Source: Rubrivivax sp. (GTDB lineage Bacteria; Pseudomonadota; Gammaproteobacteria; Burkholderiales; Burkholderiaceae_C). Taken from it: a DNA stretch of 64,000 nt. Every line of letters begins with the position of its first letter. The first letter of the stretch is position 1. The position numbers and the translations under genes are program-made. The DNA is taken from NCBI GenBank assembly GCA_016707445.1, contig JADJHR010000010.1, forward strand, positions 62,001 through 126,000, given 5' to 3'. The notes under the pieces were generated by a model. It ran no database searches. It saw nothing but the letters and a program-made list of their open reading frames with translations, and was not told the origin of the DNA. Shown here piece after piece: positions 17,599-27,097 of the stretch.

Positions 17599-19283
17599 CC
17601 GCCCCAGACCGCTTGCCCGAGACCGCCGCCTGCCTGCCCGAGACACACGAGGTGATCAACGTCTCGTGCGAACTCACCGACTTCAACCCCTATCTGCAGG
17701 ATGCCGCACTGCAGGCGGCCGTCGCACGCGAAGGCGCCCAGTGGGCACACGACGACCTGGTCACGTTTGGCACGCTGACCGGCTCGGCGGCGTACCTCGA
17801 ACTGGGGGTGCAGGCCAACCATGTCGCTCCTGAGTTGGATACCCATGACCGGTTCGGCCGCCGAATCGACCAGGTGCGCTTCCATCCCGCGTACCACACG
17901 CTGATGAAGACCGCGATCGAACATGGCCTGCACTCGTCGCCGTGGACCGACCCGCGCGCCGGTGCGCATGTGGCGCGTGCGGCGCACAACTACCTGCACA
18001 CGCAGGTGGATGCCGGGCACGGCTGCCCGATCACCATGACCTTCGCCGCCGTGCCGACGCTGCGCACCACGCCGTCGCTGGCACAGCTGTGGGAACCGAA
18101 GATCAGCGCCCGCGTCTACGACCCGCGCAACGTGCCCGACGGCGACAAGCTGGGCCTGACGATCGGCATGGCCATGACCGAGAAACAGGGCGGCTCGGAC
18201 GTGCGCGCGAACACCACCCGCGCCCACCCGCTCGGTGCGGGCGGGCCGGGCCAGCCCTACGAGCTCGTCGGCCACAAGTACTTCGTCTCGGCACCGATGT
18301 GCGATGCCTTTCTGGTGCTGGCCCAGACCGCGGGTGGGCTGTCGTGCTTCCTGTTGCCGCGCTGGCGACCCGACGGCAGCAAGAACCCGATGCAGGTGCT
18401 GCGTCTGAAGCGCAAGATGGGCAACGTGTCCAATGCCTCCAGCGAGACCGAGCTGCGCGGCGCGCTGGCCTGGATGGTGGGCGAGGAAGGCCGGGGCGTG
18501 CGCACGATCATCGAGATGGTGGCGATGACACGCTTCGACTGCATGGTGGGCTCTTCGGCCGGCCAGCGTGCGGCAGTCGCGCAGGCGCTGCACCACTGCG
18601 CGCACCGATCGGCCTTCGGCAAGATGCTCAACCAGCAGCCGCTGATGCGCAACGTGCTGGCCGACCTGGTGCTGGAAAGCGAAGGCTCGCTCGCCCTGAC
18701 GATGCGGGTGGCGCGGGCCATGGATCATCGTGACGACCCGCAAGAGGACCTGTTCGCGCGCCTGGCCACGCCGGTGGGCAAGTACTGGATCTGCAAACGC
18801 ACGCCGAACCACGCTTACGAGGCCATGGAGTGCATCGGCGGCAGCGGCGTGATGGAGGACGGCCCGATGCCGCGCCTGTTCCGCGAGTCACCGGTGAACG
18901 CGATCTGGGAAGGCAGCGGCAACGTGCAATGCCTGGACGTTCTGCGCGCGATGAACAAGTCGCCCGAAGTGGTCGACGCGTTCTTTGCCGAGCTGGCGCA
19001 CTCGCGCGGCGGCCACCCGGCGCTGGACCGGCATGTGGAAAGTCTGCGCCAGGCCTTCACCGACCCTGACGATCTGGAGCACCGCGCGCGCGACCTGGTC
19101 GACCGCATGGCGCTCGCACTGCAGGCCGCGTTGCTCGTGCGGCACGCACCGACCTTCGTTGCCGACGCGTTCTGTTCCTCGCGCCTCGAGAGCAGCGGCC
19201 ACCACAACGCTGGTGCTTTGCCGCGTGGCACCGACTGCGCGGCCATCATCGAGCGCGCGACACCACGCCTGCCGGCAGCTTGA
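17595..19283 (+). CDS. aidB: AidB-like acyl-CoA dehydrogenase
   Basis: A 562-residue flavoprotein that follows E. coli AidB along its length: VAREGAQWAHDDL at the N-terminus, then HNYLHTQVDAGHGCPITMTF, GMAMTEKQGGSDVRANTT and LVLAQTAGGLSCFLLPR, and later WEGSGNVQCLDVLRAMNK. AidB binds FAD, shows weak isovaleryl-CoA dehydrogenase activity, binds DNA and is part of the response to alkylation damage. Here it is coupled to a PaaX regulator and followed by an acyl-CoA ligase, which argues for a catabolic role, or a coupled stress and acyl-CoA role, rather than Ada control. No ada box or ada gene is visible. Confidence 0.88.
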   Translation: MTAPDRLPETAACLPETHEVINVSCELTDFNPYLQDAALQAAVAREGAQWAHDDLVTFGTLTGSAAYLELGVQANHVAPELDTHDRFGRRIDQVRFHPAYHTLMKTAIEHGLHSSPWTDPRAGAHVARAAHNYLHTQVDAGHGCPITMTFAAVPTLRTTPSLAQLWEPKISARVYDPRNVPDGDKLGLTIGMAMTEKQGGSDVRANTTRAHPLGAGGPGQPYELVGHKYFVSAPMCDAFLVLAQTAGGLSCFLLPRWRPDGSKNPMQVLRLKRKMGNVSNASSETELRGALAWMVGEEGRGVRTIIEMVAMTRFDCMVGSSAGQRAAVAQALHHCAHRSAFGKMLNQQPLMRNVLADLVLESEGSLALTMRVARAMDHRDDPQEDLFARLATPVGKYWICKRTPNHAYEAMECIGGSGVMEDGPMPRLFRESPVNAIWEGSGNVQCLDVLRAMNKSPEVVDAFFAELAHSRGGHPALDRHVESLRQAFTDPDDLEHRARDLVDRMALALQAALLVRHAPTFVADAFCSSRLESSGHHNAGALPRGTDCAAIIERATPRLPAA

Positions 19284-19374
19284 CGAGGGCGGCGCCGACC
19301 GCGGCCGGGGTGACAGGCCGCTTCTTCGAAGCGGTGGTTAGCATGCACGACTGCCCCACCTGTGGAGATCCTCG

Positions 19375-20997
19375 ATGACCGCCTCAGTCCCTGCCGATTG
19401 GGCCCCGTTGCACGAGATCCTGCGCCGCCGCGCCCGCGCGCATCCGGACAAGCCGGCCTACCTCTGGTACGGGCAGCCACTGAGTTACGCTGAACTCGAC
19501 CGCGCCAGCGACGCCTTCGCGGCGCGACTGGTGCAGATCGGGGTTCGCAAGGGCGATCCGGTGGCCTTGTTCATGCAGAACTGCCCGCAATACCTGATCG
19601 CGCACTACGGCATCCAGAAGCTGGGCGCGGTCGTCTGCCCCTGCGGGCCACTGAGCCGCGAGCACGAATTGCGATACCAGCTCGACGACCTGAAGGCACG
19701 CGTGATCGTTGCCGCGGCGCCGCTGATGGCGGTGGTCGACCAGGTGCGCGCGGACACCGCACTCGAGCATGTGCTCGTGGTCCATTACGCCGATCTGCTG
19801 CCGCAGCAGCCGACCATCGACCTGCCTGCTGAACTCGCGCAGATGCGCGTGGCGCCGCGCAGCATTCCGGCCGGTACCGAGGATTTCATGGCCGCGGTGC
19901 GCAGCGGCGCCAGCCCGCCGACCGTAACCGTCGCCCCCGACGACATCGCGCTGATGACCTACACCTCGGGCACCACCGGCCTGCCGAAAGGCGCGATGCT
20001 CAGTTTCGACAACGCGCTCTACAAGACGGCGGTTTCGGCGCAGGGCTACCAGGTGGGCGAAGACGATGTTTTGCTCGCGATTGCGCCGCTGTACCACATA
20101 GCCGGAATGCTGATGGCGGTGAACATCTCGGTCTACGCCGGCGCGACCACGGTGCTGATGTATCGCTTCGATCCGCTGGCGGTGCTGCAGGCGATCGCGC
20201 GACATCGTGTCAGCTGGTGGTACAGCATCGCGCCGATGAACGTGGCGGCCATGCAGGTGCCGGGTGCCGCGGCCTTCGACCTGTCCAGCCTGCAGATGAA
20301 TCCGGTCACCAGCTTCGGCATCGCCTTCACCGAGCCGCTGGCGCAGCAGTGGCGCGGCCTTGCCCCCAACTGCAGCAGCTTCGAGGCCGCCTACGGCCTG
20401 TCCGAGACGCACACGATGGACACCTGCATGCCGATCGCGGCCATTCGCTGGGGCACGCATGGCCGTCCGGTGCCTGGCAACGAACTGCGCATCGTCGACC
20501 CCGACAGCGGCGCCGAGAAGCCGGCAGGCGAGCCTGGCGAGATCACGATCCGCGGCCGCGGTGTCTTCAAGGGCTACTGGCACAAGCCCGAGGCCAGCGC
20601 GCAGACCTTGCGCGACGGCTGGGTCCACACCGGTGACATGGGCCGCCTGGACGCCGAGGGCTACCTGACCTTCATGGGGCGCTTCAAGGAGATGATCAAG
20701 GTCTCTGGCTACAGCGTCTTTCCTGAAGAGGTGGAGGCGATCCTGATCAAGCATCCGGCCATCGCGCAAGCTGGTGTGATCGGCGTGCCCGATGCACACA
20801 AGGGTGAAGTCGTGAAGGCCTTCGTCGTGCTGAAACCCGGCCAGTCGGAGCAGGTCGACGAGGCCGCGGTGATCGCCTGGTCGCGCGAGAACATGGCGCT
20901 CTACAAGGCGCCTCGACACGTGAGCTTCGTCGCGTCGCTGCCGGCCACCGGTTCGGGCAAGATGTTGCGCCGGCTTCTCAAGGACCAGCAGGCGTGA
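19375..20997 (+). CDS. AMP-dependent acyl-CoA synthetase/ligase
   Basis: A 540-residue ANL-superfamily ligase that activates a carboxylic acid to its CoA thioester via an acyl-adenylate. The P-loop-like motif is YTSGTTGLPKGAML (about residues 195-208), followed by YGLSETHTMDT, then GWVHTGDMGRLD and the hinge/catalytic block GRFKEMIKVSGYSVFPEEVE; the C-terminal lysine is in GSGKMLRR. It lies 91 bp after the aidB-like gene, with a small 7-bp hairpin between but no T-run, so both may be one transcript. Together with the dehydrogenase it could activate and oxidise a branched or aromatic acid. The substrate cannot be read from the sequence. Confidence 0.88.
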   Translation: MTASVPADWAPLHEILRRRARAHPDKPAYLWYGQPLSYAELDRASDAFAARLVQIGVRKGDPVALFMQNCPQYLIAHYGIQKLGAVVCPCGPLSREHELRYQLDDLKARVIVAAAPLMAVVDQVRADTALEHVLVVHYADLLPQQPTIDLPAELAQMRVAPRSIPAGTEDFMAAVRSGASPPTVTVAPDDIALMTYTSGTTGLPKGAMLSFDNALYKTAVSAQGYQVGEDDVLLAIAPLYHIAGMLMAVNISVYAGATTVLMYRFDPLAVLQAIARHRVSWWYSIAPMNVAAMQVPGAAAFDLSSLQMNPVTSFGIAFTEPLAQQWRGLAPNCSSFEAAYGLSETHTMDTCMPIAAIRWGTHGRPVPGNELRIVDPDSGAEKPAGEPGEITIRGRGVFKGYWHKPEASAQTLRDGWVHTGDMGRLDAEGYLTFMGRFKEMIKVSGYSVFPEEVEAILIKHPAIAQAGVIGVPDAHKGEVVKAFVVLKPGQSEQVDEAAVIAWSRENMALYKAPRHVSFVASLPATGSGKMLRRLLKDQQA

Positions 20998-21186
20998 TGA
21001 ACCTGCTGACCTGGCCCGGCAGCGGGTCTAGGTGTTTCTTGCCCTGCGCCCTGTGGTGGCCAGCTTGGGCACCTGGGCATGTCGCGCTTTAGGACCAGAA
21101 CCCATTCGAACAGCCCGGGTGCTCTTGCGATGCAACTTTCGTGGTCGTTCGAAGGTCCATCATGGTCATCGCCAGACGGAGGGAAC

Positions 21187-22206
21187 ATGCAGCTCGGATT
21201 GATCGGTTTGGGACGCATGGGCGCCAGCATGGTCCGACGCCTGCAGGGCCGGGGCATCGATTGCATCGTTCACGACACGCGCACAGAGGCGGTCGAGAAG
21301 GCGGTGGCAGCAGGCGCAGTCGGCAACGCCTCGCTCTCGGATCTCGTCGCCAGGATGCAGGCGCCACGCGCCATCTGGCTCATGGTGCCAGCAGCCATCG
21401 TCGACAAGGTGCTGACCGATCTGCAGCCGCACCTGCAACGCGGTGACATCGTCATCGATGGCGGCAATTCGAATTACCGCGACGACATCCGGCGTGCCAA
21501 TGAATTGAAGGCGGCCGGGCTGCACCATGTCGACGTCGGCACCAGCGGCGGCGTGGCGGGCGAGCAGCGCGGCTACTGCCTGATGATCGGCGGCGAGGCG
21601 CCCACCGTGGCTCACCTGCGGCCGGTCTTCGCCGCACTGGCACCGGGCGTCGACAGCGCACCGCGCACACCGGGGCGCAAGGGTGATGCCGATGACGCCG
21701 AGAAGGGCTACCTGTACTGCGGCCCCGTCGGTGCCGGCCACTTCGTGAAGATGGTCCACAACGGCATCGAGTACGGCGTGATGGCAGCCTATGCAGAAGG
21801 CCTGAACATCCTGCGCCATGCCGATGTCGGCATGCGCACACATGCGAGCGACGCCGAGACGACACCACTTCGTGATCCCGCCTGCTACCAGTACCAACTC
21901 GACCTGCCGCAGGTTGCCGAGGTCTGGCGCAGGGGCAGCGTCATCGGCTCGTGGTTGCTCGACCTCACCGCGGGTGAATTGCTGCAGGACCCGAAGCTGG
22001 AAGGTTTTGACGGCCGCGTTTCGGATTCAGGCGAAGGGCGCTGGACGCTGCAGGCGGCGATCGACGAAGCGGTGCCCGCACCGGTGCTGAGTGCGGCCTT
22101 GTTCGGGCGCTTCGCGTCGCGCGGCGAAGCCAGCTTTGCGAACCAGGTGCTGTCGGCGATGCGGCATGCCTTCGGCGGCCATGCCGAAAAGAAGGATGCA
22201 TCGTGA
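21187..22206 (+). CDS. gnd: 6-phosphogluconate dehydrogenase (decarboxylating), short GntZ type
   Basis: A 339-residue enzyme that oxidises 6-phosphogluconate to ribulose 5-phosphate. The Rossmann motif is GLIGLGRMG (residues 4-12), the substrate loop is DGGNSNYRDD, and the catalytic region is HFVKMVHNGIEYG (lysine near residue 187). It belongs to the shorter subgroup, about 300-340 residues against about 470 for the E. coli enzyme; such enzymes often prefer NAD. The start ATG has a GGAGG box 6 bases upstream; the longer upstream frame lacks one. First gene of a five-gene operon. Confidence 0.92.
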   Translation: MQLGLIGLGRMGASMVRRLQGRGIDCIVHDTRTEAVEKAVAAGAVGNASLSDLVARMQAPRAIWLMVPAAIVDKVLTDLQPHLQRGDIVIDGGNSNYRDDIRRANELKAAGLHHVDVGTSGGVAGEQRGYCLMIGGEAPTVAHLRPVFAALAPGVDSAPRTPGRKGDADDAEKGYLYCGPVGAGHFVKMVHNGIEYGVMAAYAEGLNILRHADVGMRTHASDAETTPLRDPACYQYQLDLPQVAEVWRRGSVIGSWLLDLTAGELLQDPKLEGFDGRVSDSGEGRWTLQAAIDEAVPAPVLSAALFGRFASRGEASFANQVLSAMRHAFGGHAEKKDAS

Positions 22207-23615
22207 ACGCCGAACACTCCGACGCGCTGGTGATCTTCGGCTTCAGCGGCGACCTGGCGAGCAAGAAGATCTTCCCGGCCCTGTACGCGATGGCGAAGTC
22301 GGGTGCGCTGACGGTGCCGGTGGTCGGCGTCGCATCGTCGAAATGGCGCGACGACGATTGGCAGCGCCATGTCCGCCGCAGCGTCGAACAGTCGGGCCCG
22401 ATCGACGACGTCCCCGCATTCGACCGACTGCTGTCGCTGATCGACTACGTCAGCGGCGACTACAACGATGCACAGACCTTCACTCGATTGAAGCAGGCGC
22501 TGGGCAACGCCAAGCGCCCCGCGCATTACCTGGCGATCCCGCCGTCGCTGTTCGCGGCCGTGATCCAGAGCCTGGGCGCTGCCGGACTTGCCGACAACGC
22601 GCGGGTCATCGTCGAGAAGCCCTTCGGCCGCGACCTGGCCTCGGCACGCGCGCTCAATGCCGTTGCGCAATCGGTCTTCCCCGAGTCGTCGATCTTTCGC
22701 ATCGATCACTTCCTGGGCAAGGACGCGATCATGAACATCCTCTACTTTCGTTTCGCGAATTCGTTCCTGGAGCCGATCTGGAACCGACATCACGTCGCCA
22801 GCGTGCAGATCACGATGGCCGAAGACTTCGGCATCGGCGGGCGCGGCGGCTTCTACGAATCGGCCGGTTGTCTGCGCGACGTGGTCGAGAACCATCTGTT
22901 CCAGATCGTCGCCCTGCTGGCGATGGAGCCACCCGCCTACCAGGGCTTCGACGCCGTGCACGTGGCCAAGACCAGTGTGCTGCGCGCGATGAAGCCTTTG
23001 TCGCCCGACGAGCTGGTGCGCGGCCAGTATCTCGGCTACCGGCAGGAAAAGAACGTCGCGCCTGACTCCGACGTCGAGACCTATTGCGCCTTGCGCCTGC
23101 AGATCGACTCGTGGCGCTGGGGCGGCGTGCCGTGGTACCTGCGTGCCGGCAAATGCCTGGCCGGCAAGGCGCTCGAGGTGCTGGTGCAACTGCATCCGCC
23201 GCCGCAACAGTTGTTCGACGATGCCGGCCCCGGTACTCAGGGTCTGAACCAGCGCGCCAACCATCTGCGCTTCAGCCTGCAGCCGTCATCGACGATCGCG
23301 CTGGCGGCGCGCGTCAAACAGCCCGGGCAGGGCTTCGTCGGCACCTTGCGCGAGCTGTGCCTGCACGAAGCCGAGAACCTCGACGAACAGACCTACGAGC
23401 GCCTGCTCGGCAATGCGATGGCCGGCGACGACGCGCTGTTCACGAGCCAGGATGCTGTCGAAGCCGCCTGGGCGGTGGTCGAGCCCGTGCTCAGCGACCA
23501 TCATGCGGCCTTGCCCTACGAGCGCGGGTCCTGGGGCCCGAAAGCCGCCGACGCGCTGATCGCGGCAGATGGCGGCTGGCACGATCCGACCCTCGAAATC
23601 GGCTGCGGACGATGA
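22203..23615 (+). CDS. zwf: glucose-6-phosphate dehydrogenase
   Basis: A 470-residue enzyme converting glucose 6-phosphate to 6-phosphogluconolactone. The nucleotide-binding motif is GFSGDLASKK (residues 13-22) and the active-site motif is RIDHFLGKD (166-174, with H169 and K173 as binding residues); the latter differs from the common RIDHYLGKE by conservative changes. Translation begins at GTG 22203, overlapping the gnd stop by 4 nt. No 6-phosphogluconolactonase gene (pgl) follows in the operon, so the lactone must be hydrolysed by an enzyme encoded elsewhere or spontaneously. Confidence 0.93.
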   Translation: MNAEHSDALVIFGFSGDLASKKIFPALYAMAKSGALTVPVVGVASSKWRDDDWQRHVRRSVEQSGPIDDVPAFDRLLSLIDYVSGDYNDAQTFTRLKQALGNAKRPAHYLAIPPSLFAAVIQSLGAAGLADNARVIVEKPFGRDLASARALNAVAQSVFPESSIFRIDHFLGKDAIMNILYFRFANSFLEPIWNRHHVASVQITMAEDFGIGGRGGFYESAGCLRDVVENHLFQIVALLAMEPPAYQGFDAVHVAKTSVLRAMKPLSPDELVRGQYLGYRQEKNVAPDSDVETYCALRLQIDSWRWGGVPWYLRAGKCLAGKALEVLVQLHPPPQQLFDDAGPGTQGLNQRANHLRFSLQPSSTIALAARVKQPGQGFVGTLRELCLHEAENLDEQTYERLLGNAMAGDDALFTSQDAVEAAWAVVEPVLSDHHAALPYERGSWGPKAADALIAADGGWHDPTLEIGCGR

Positions 23616-24298
23616 GCGCCGAACTCGTCTTCCTGCTCGATGTCGACAACACGCTGCTCGACAACGACCGAGTCATCGACGATCTGCGCCGGCACCTGCA
23701 AGCCGAGTTCGGCATCGCCAATGCCAACCGGTACTTCGCCATCTTCGAGGCGCTGCGCGACGAGCTCGGCTATGCCAATTACCTCGGCGCCCTGCAGCGC
23801 TACCGCAGCGAGATCGAACTCGACCCGACCGGCGACTGCCGGCTGCTGCGGATGTCTGACTTTCTGCTCGACTATCCGTTCGCCGACCGCCTGTACCCGG
23901 GCGCGCTGGAAGTCATTGCACACCTCGACCGCCTCGGCCGCTGCGTCATCCTGACCGACGGCGACGTCGTCTTTCAGCCGCGCAAGGTGCAGCGCTCGGG
24001 GCTGTGGGACGCGGTGGATGGGCGCGTGCTGATCTACGTGCACAAAGAGCAGCGGCTGGACGCCGTGCAGCAGCTCTATCCGGCCCGGCACTACGTGCTC
24101 GTTGACGACAAGCTGCGCATCCTGTCGGCCGTCAAGTCCGCCTGGCAGCAGCGGGTCAGCACCGTGTTTCCGCGCCAGGGCCACTACGCGCACGATCCGA
24201 AGATCGTCGCCGCCCATCCAGCGCCCGACCTGAGCATCGATCGCATTGGCGAGCTCGCCGATGCCGACCTGATGACGCTTACCAAGGAGTCAGCATGA
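23612..24298 (+). CDS. HAD superfamily hydrolase embedded in the pentose phosphate operon
   Basis: A 228-residue HAD-type phosphatase. Motif I is LLDVDNTLLDND (residues 8-19; D10 would be the nucleophile and D12 the acid). Motif II is ILTDGD. The lysine of motif III lies in HKEQRL, and motif IV is VLVDDK. A helical cap sits between motifs I and II. It overlaps zwf and tal by 4 nt each, so it is made in step with the sugar-phosphate enzymes. The substrate is not predictable; a sugar-phosphate or side-product clean-up phosphatase is my inference from position. It is not a 6-phosphogluconolactonase, which has a different fold. Confidence 0.8.
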   Translation: MSAELVFLLDVDNTLLDNDRVIDDLRRHLQAEFGIANANRYFAIFEALRDELGYANYLGALQRYRSEIELDPTGDCRLLRMSDFLLDYPFADRLYPGALEVIAHLDRLGRCVILTDGDVVFQPRKVQRSGLWDAVDGRVLIYVHKEQRLDAVQQLYPARHYVLVDDKLRILSAVKSAWQQRVSTVFPRQGHYAHDPKIVAAHPAPDLSIDRIGELADADLMTLTKESA

Positions 24299-25383
24299 AC
24301 ACCTCTATGAAGACACTGCAGGCGCTCGGCCAGAGCATCTGGATCGACAACATCAGCCGCGAGATGCTGATGAAGAAGCAGCTGCAGCACTACATCGACG
24401 ACTACGCGGTCACCGGCCTGACCTCGAACCCCACCATCTTCGAACATGCGATCGGCCGCGGCAGCTTTTACGACGACGCCATCAAGAATGCGGCGCGCCA
24501 CGGCGAGCCGGTCGAAGACCTGTTCTTCACCCTCGCGCTGCAAGACCTGACCGCGGCCGCTGACCTGTTCCGCCCGATTCACGACGAAACCGAAGGCATC
24601 GACGGCTGGGTCTCGCTCGAAGTCTCGCCCCTGCTGGTCGACGACAGTGCCAAGACGGTTGCCGCGGCGGCCTGGCTGCATGCCGCCGGCGACCGCGAAA
24701 ACCTCTACATCAAGATCCCCGGCACCGTGGCCGGTGCAAAGGCGATCGAAGAATCGATTTTCGCGGGCGTTCCGATCAACGTCACCTTGCTGTTCTCGCG
24801 CGAGCAGTATCTGGCTTCGGCCGAGGCCTACATGCGCGCGATCGAGCGCCGCATCGAGGCCGGCCGCGACCCGCGCGTGTCGTCGGTGGCCTCGCTCTTC
24901 GTCAGCCGCTGGGACGTGGCCGTCAAGGACCAGGTGCCCCTGGACCTGCGAAACCGGCTCGGCATCGCGATCGCCCAGCAGACCTACAAGGCGTACCGCG
25001 AGCTGCTCAGCTCGGCCCGCTGGCGCAAGCTAGAGCGCGCCGGTGCGCGGCCGCAGCGTCTGCTGTGGGCCAGCACCGGCACCAAGGACGAATCGGCATC
25101 CGATGTGCTCTACATCGAAGCCCTGGCCGCACCCGATACGATCAATACCATCCCCGACAAGACCCTAAAGGCATTCGCCGAACACGGCACCGTCGGCGCA
25201 GCGATGGCCCTGGGTGGCGGCGACTGCGAATCCGTGATCGCCCGGTTCGAGCGCGCCGGCGTCGATTGCACGAGACTCGCGGAACGCCTGCAACGCGACG
25301 GTGCCGCAGCCTTCAGTGACTCATGGCGCAAGCTTCTGGCGAGCATCGAAGCCAAGATGCCGCATCGCGAGGCATCGCCGTGA
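24295..25383 (+). CDS. tal: transaldolase
   Basis: A 362-residue transaldolase of the longer TalB-related subfamily often found in actinobacteria and some proteobacteria. The family start is QSIWIDNISREML, with GLTSNPTIFEHAI following. The Schiff-base lysine is K140 in LYIKIPGT, and the phosphate-binding region is LLWASTGTKD. It transfers a dihydroxyacetone unit between sugar phosphates in the non-oxidative pentose phosphate branch. In some bacteria this gene is fused to pgi; here they are separate but overlapping by 4 nt. The ATG at 24295 is preceded by AAGGAGT. Confidence 0.92.
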   Translation: MNTSMKTLQALGQSIWIDNISREMLMKKQLQHYIDDYAVTGLTSNPTIFEHAIGRGSFYDDAIKNAARHGEPVEDLFFTLALQDLTAAADLFRPIHDETEGIDGWVSLEVSPLLVDDSAKTVAAAAWLHAAGDRENLYIKIPGTVAGAKAIEESIFAGVPINVTLLFSREQYLASAEAYMRAIERRIEAGRDPRVSSVASLFVSRWDVAVKDQVPLDLRNRLGIAIAQQTYKAYRELLSSARWRKLERAGARPQRLLWASTGTKDESASDVLYIEALAAPDTINTIPDKTLKAFAEHGTVGAAMALGGGDCESVIARFERAGVDCTRLAERLQRDGAAAFSDSWRKLLASIEAKMPHREASP

Positions 25384-26999
25384 GCCTGACCGAACGCGCG
25401 AGCTGGAAGGCACTGACGGCGCACCACGCGCAGGTCGGCACGCGAACATTGCGCGAACTCTTCGCCGCCGATGCCGAACGCGGCACGCGCTACACGCTGG
25501 AAGCCGCGGGCCTGTTCCTCGACTATTCGAAGAACCGCGTCGACGATCAGACCTTGAAGCTGCTCAGTGCACTGGCCGAAGACTGCGGCCTGCTTGAGCG
25601 CCGTGCGGCGATGTTCCGCGGTGACGCCATCAACACGACCGAGAAGCGCGCCGTGCTGCACATCGCGCTGCGTGCGCCTGCTACACAGAAGATCGTCGTG
25701 GACGGCGCCAACGTCGTCGCCGACGTGCATGCGGTACTCGATCGCATGGTGACCTTCGCCAATGCCGTGCGCAGCGGCGCGTGGCGCGGCCACAGCGGCA
25801 AGCGCATCCGCCATGTCGTCAGCATCGGCATCGGCGGCTCTGACCTCGGCCCGGTGATGGCGTACGAGGCGCTGCGCCACTACAGCCAGCGCGACCTCGA
25901 CCTGCGCTTCGTCTCCAACGTCGACGGTACCGATTTCAAGGAGGCCACACGCGATCTCGACGCGGCTGAAACGCTGTTCATCGTCTGCTCGAAAACCTTC
26001 ACGACGCAGGAGACGCTGACCAATGCGCATGCCGCGCGCGCCTGGAGCCTTCAGCAGCTCGGCGATGAAAAGGCGGTAGCACGCCACTTCGTCGCCGTGT
26101 CGACCCATGCCGAGGCAGTGACACAGTTCGGCATCGCTGCCGAGAACATGTTCGGCTTCTGGGACTGGGTGGGCGGGCGCTATTCGATGGACTCGGCCAT
26201 CGGCCTGTCAACCATGATCGCGATCGGCCCGGACAACTTCCGCGCCATGCTCGCCGGCTCGCATGCGATCGACGAACACTTCCGCAGCGCTGCAATCGGG
26301 CAGAACCTTCCGGTGCTGCATGGCCTGCTGTCGATCTGGAACAACAATTTCCTCGGCGCCACAACCGCTGCAGTGCTGCCCTACGACCAATACCTGAAGC
26401 GCTTCCCGGCGTATCTGCAGCAATTGACGATGGAGAGCAACGGCAAGCACGTCACACAGGACGGCAAGCCGGTCGGCGTGGACACGGCACCCATCCTGTG
26501 GGGTGAGCCCGGTACCAACGGCCAGCATTCCTTCTATCAAATGATCCACCAGGGCACACGACTCGTGCCGTGCGACTTCATCGGTTTCTGCAACTCGCTC
26601 AATCCCCTGGGCACGCAGCACGACCTGCTGATGGCCAACCTCTTCGCGCAGAGCGAGGCGCTGGCGTTCGGCAAGACAGCCGGCGAAGTCGCCGCCGAGG
26701 GCACGGTGCCTGAGCTGGTGCCGCATCGGGTCTTCGAAGGCAACCGGCCCAGCAACACCTTGCTTGCCGACAGGCTGACACCCGAAACGCTGGGTGCACT
26801 GGTCGCGCTCTACGAACACAGCGTCTTCACGCAGGGCGTGATCTGGGGCATCGATTCCTTCGATCAATGGGGTGTCGAACTCGGCAAGGTGCTGGCCAAG
26901 CGTGTGCAGGGCGAGCTCGCCGCGCCCAACCCCGAGCTGAAGCACGACAGTTCGACGAACGCGCTGATCCGGCGCTACCGCTCGAGCCGGAACCACTGA
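25380..26999 (+). CDS. pgi: glucose-6-phosphate isomerase
   Basis: A 539-residue isomerase of glucose 6-phosphate and fructose 6-phosphate. Visible family motifs are IGIGGSDLGPVM, SNVDGTDF, SKTFTTQETLTNA, the family signature around DWVGGRYSMDSAIG, and the C-terminal signature block GIDSFDQWGVELGK. Translation starts at GTG 25380, overlapping the tal stop by 4 nt; the longer upstream frame would duplicate the end of tal. As the last gene of gnd-zwf-HAD-tal-pgi it recycles fructose 6-phosphate from transaldolase back to glucose 6-phosphate, allowing a cyclic pentose pathway for NAD(P)H. Confidence 0.94.
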   Translation: MSLTERASWKALTAHHAQVGTRTLRELFAADAERGTRYTLEAAGLFLDYSKNRVDDQTLKLLSALAEDCGLLERRAAMFRGDAINTTEKRAVLHIALRAPATQKIVVDGANVVADVHAVLDRMVTFANAVRSGAWRGHSGKRIRHVVSIGIGGSDLGPVMAYEALRHYSQRDLDLRFVSNVDGTDFKEATRDLDAAETLFIVCSKTFTTQETLTNAHAARAWSLQQLGDEKAVARHFVAVSTHAEAVTQFGIAAENMFGFWDWVGGRYSMDSAIGLSTMIAIGPDNFRAMLAGSHAIDEHFRSAAIGQNLPVLHGLLSIWNNNFLGATTAAVLPYDQYLKRFPAYLQQLTMESNGKHVTQDGKPVGVDTAPILWGEPGTNGQHSFYQMIHQGTRLVPCDFIGFCNSLNPLGTQHDLLMANLFAQSEALAFGKTAGEVAAEGTVPELVPHRVFEGNRPSNTLLADRLTPETLGALVALYEHSVFTQGVIWGIDSFDQWGVELGKVLAKRVQGELAAPNPELKHDSSTNALIRRYRSSRNH

Positions 27000-27097
27000 G
27001 AAGGTCAGCGCTGCGCGGCGCAGGCCTGGAACCCATTGCCACTACATTACCCGGCTGCGTGCACCGCCACGATTGACCCAGTCCGGAAGGGCACTTG

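Noticed and set aside
19316..19336. Terminator between the aidB-like gene and the acyl-CoA ligase
   Set aside because: The 7-bp stem CCGCTTC/GAAGCGG has a 3-nt loop and no T-run, so it is not a convincing terminator.
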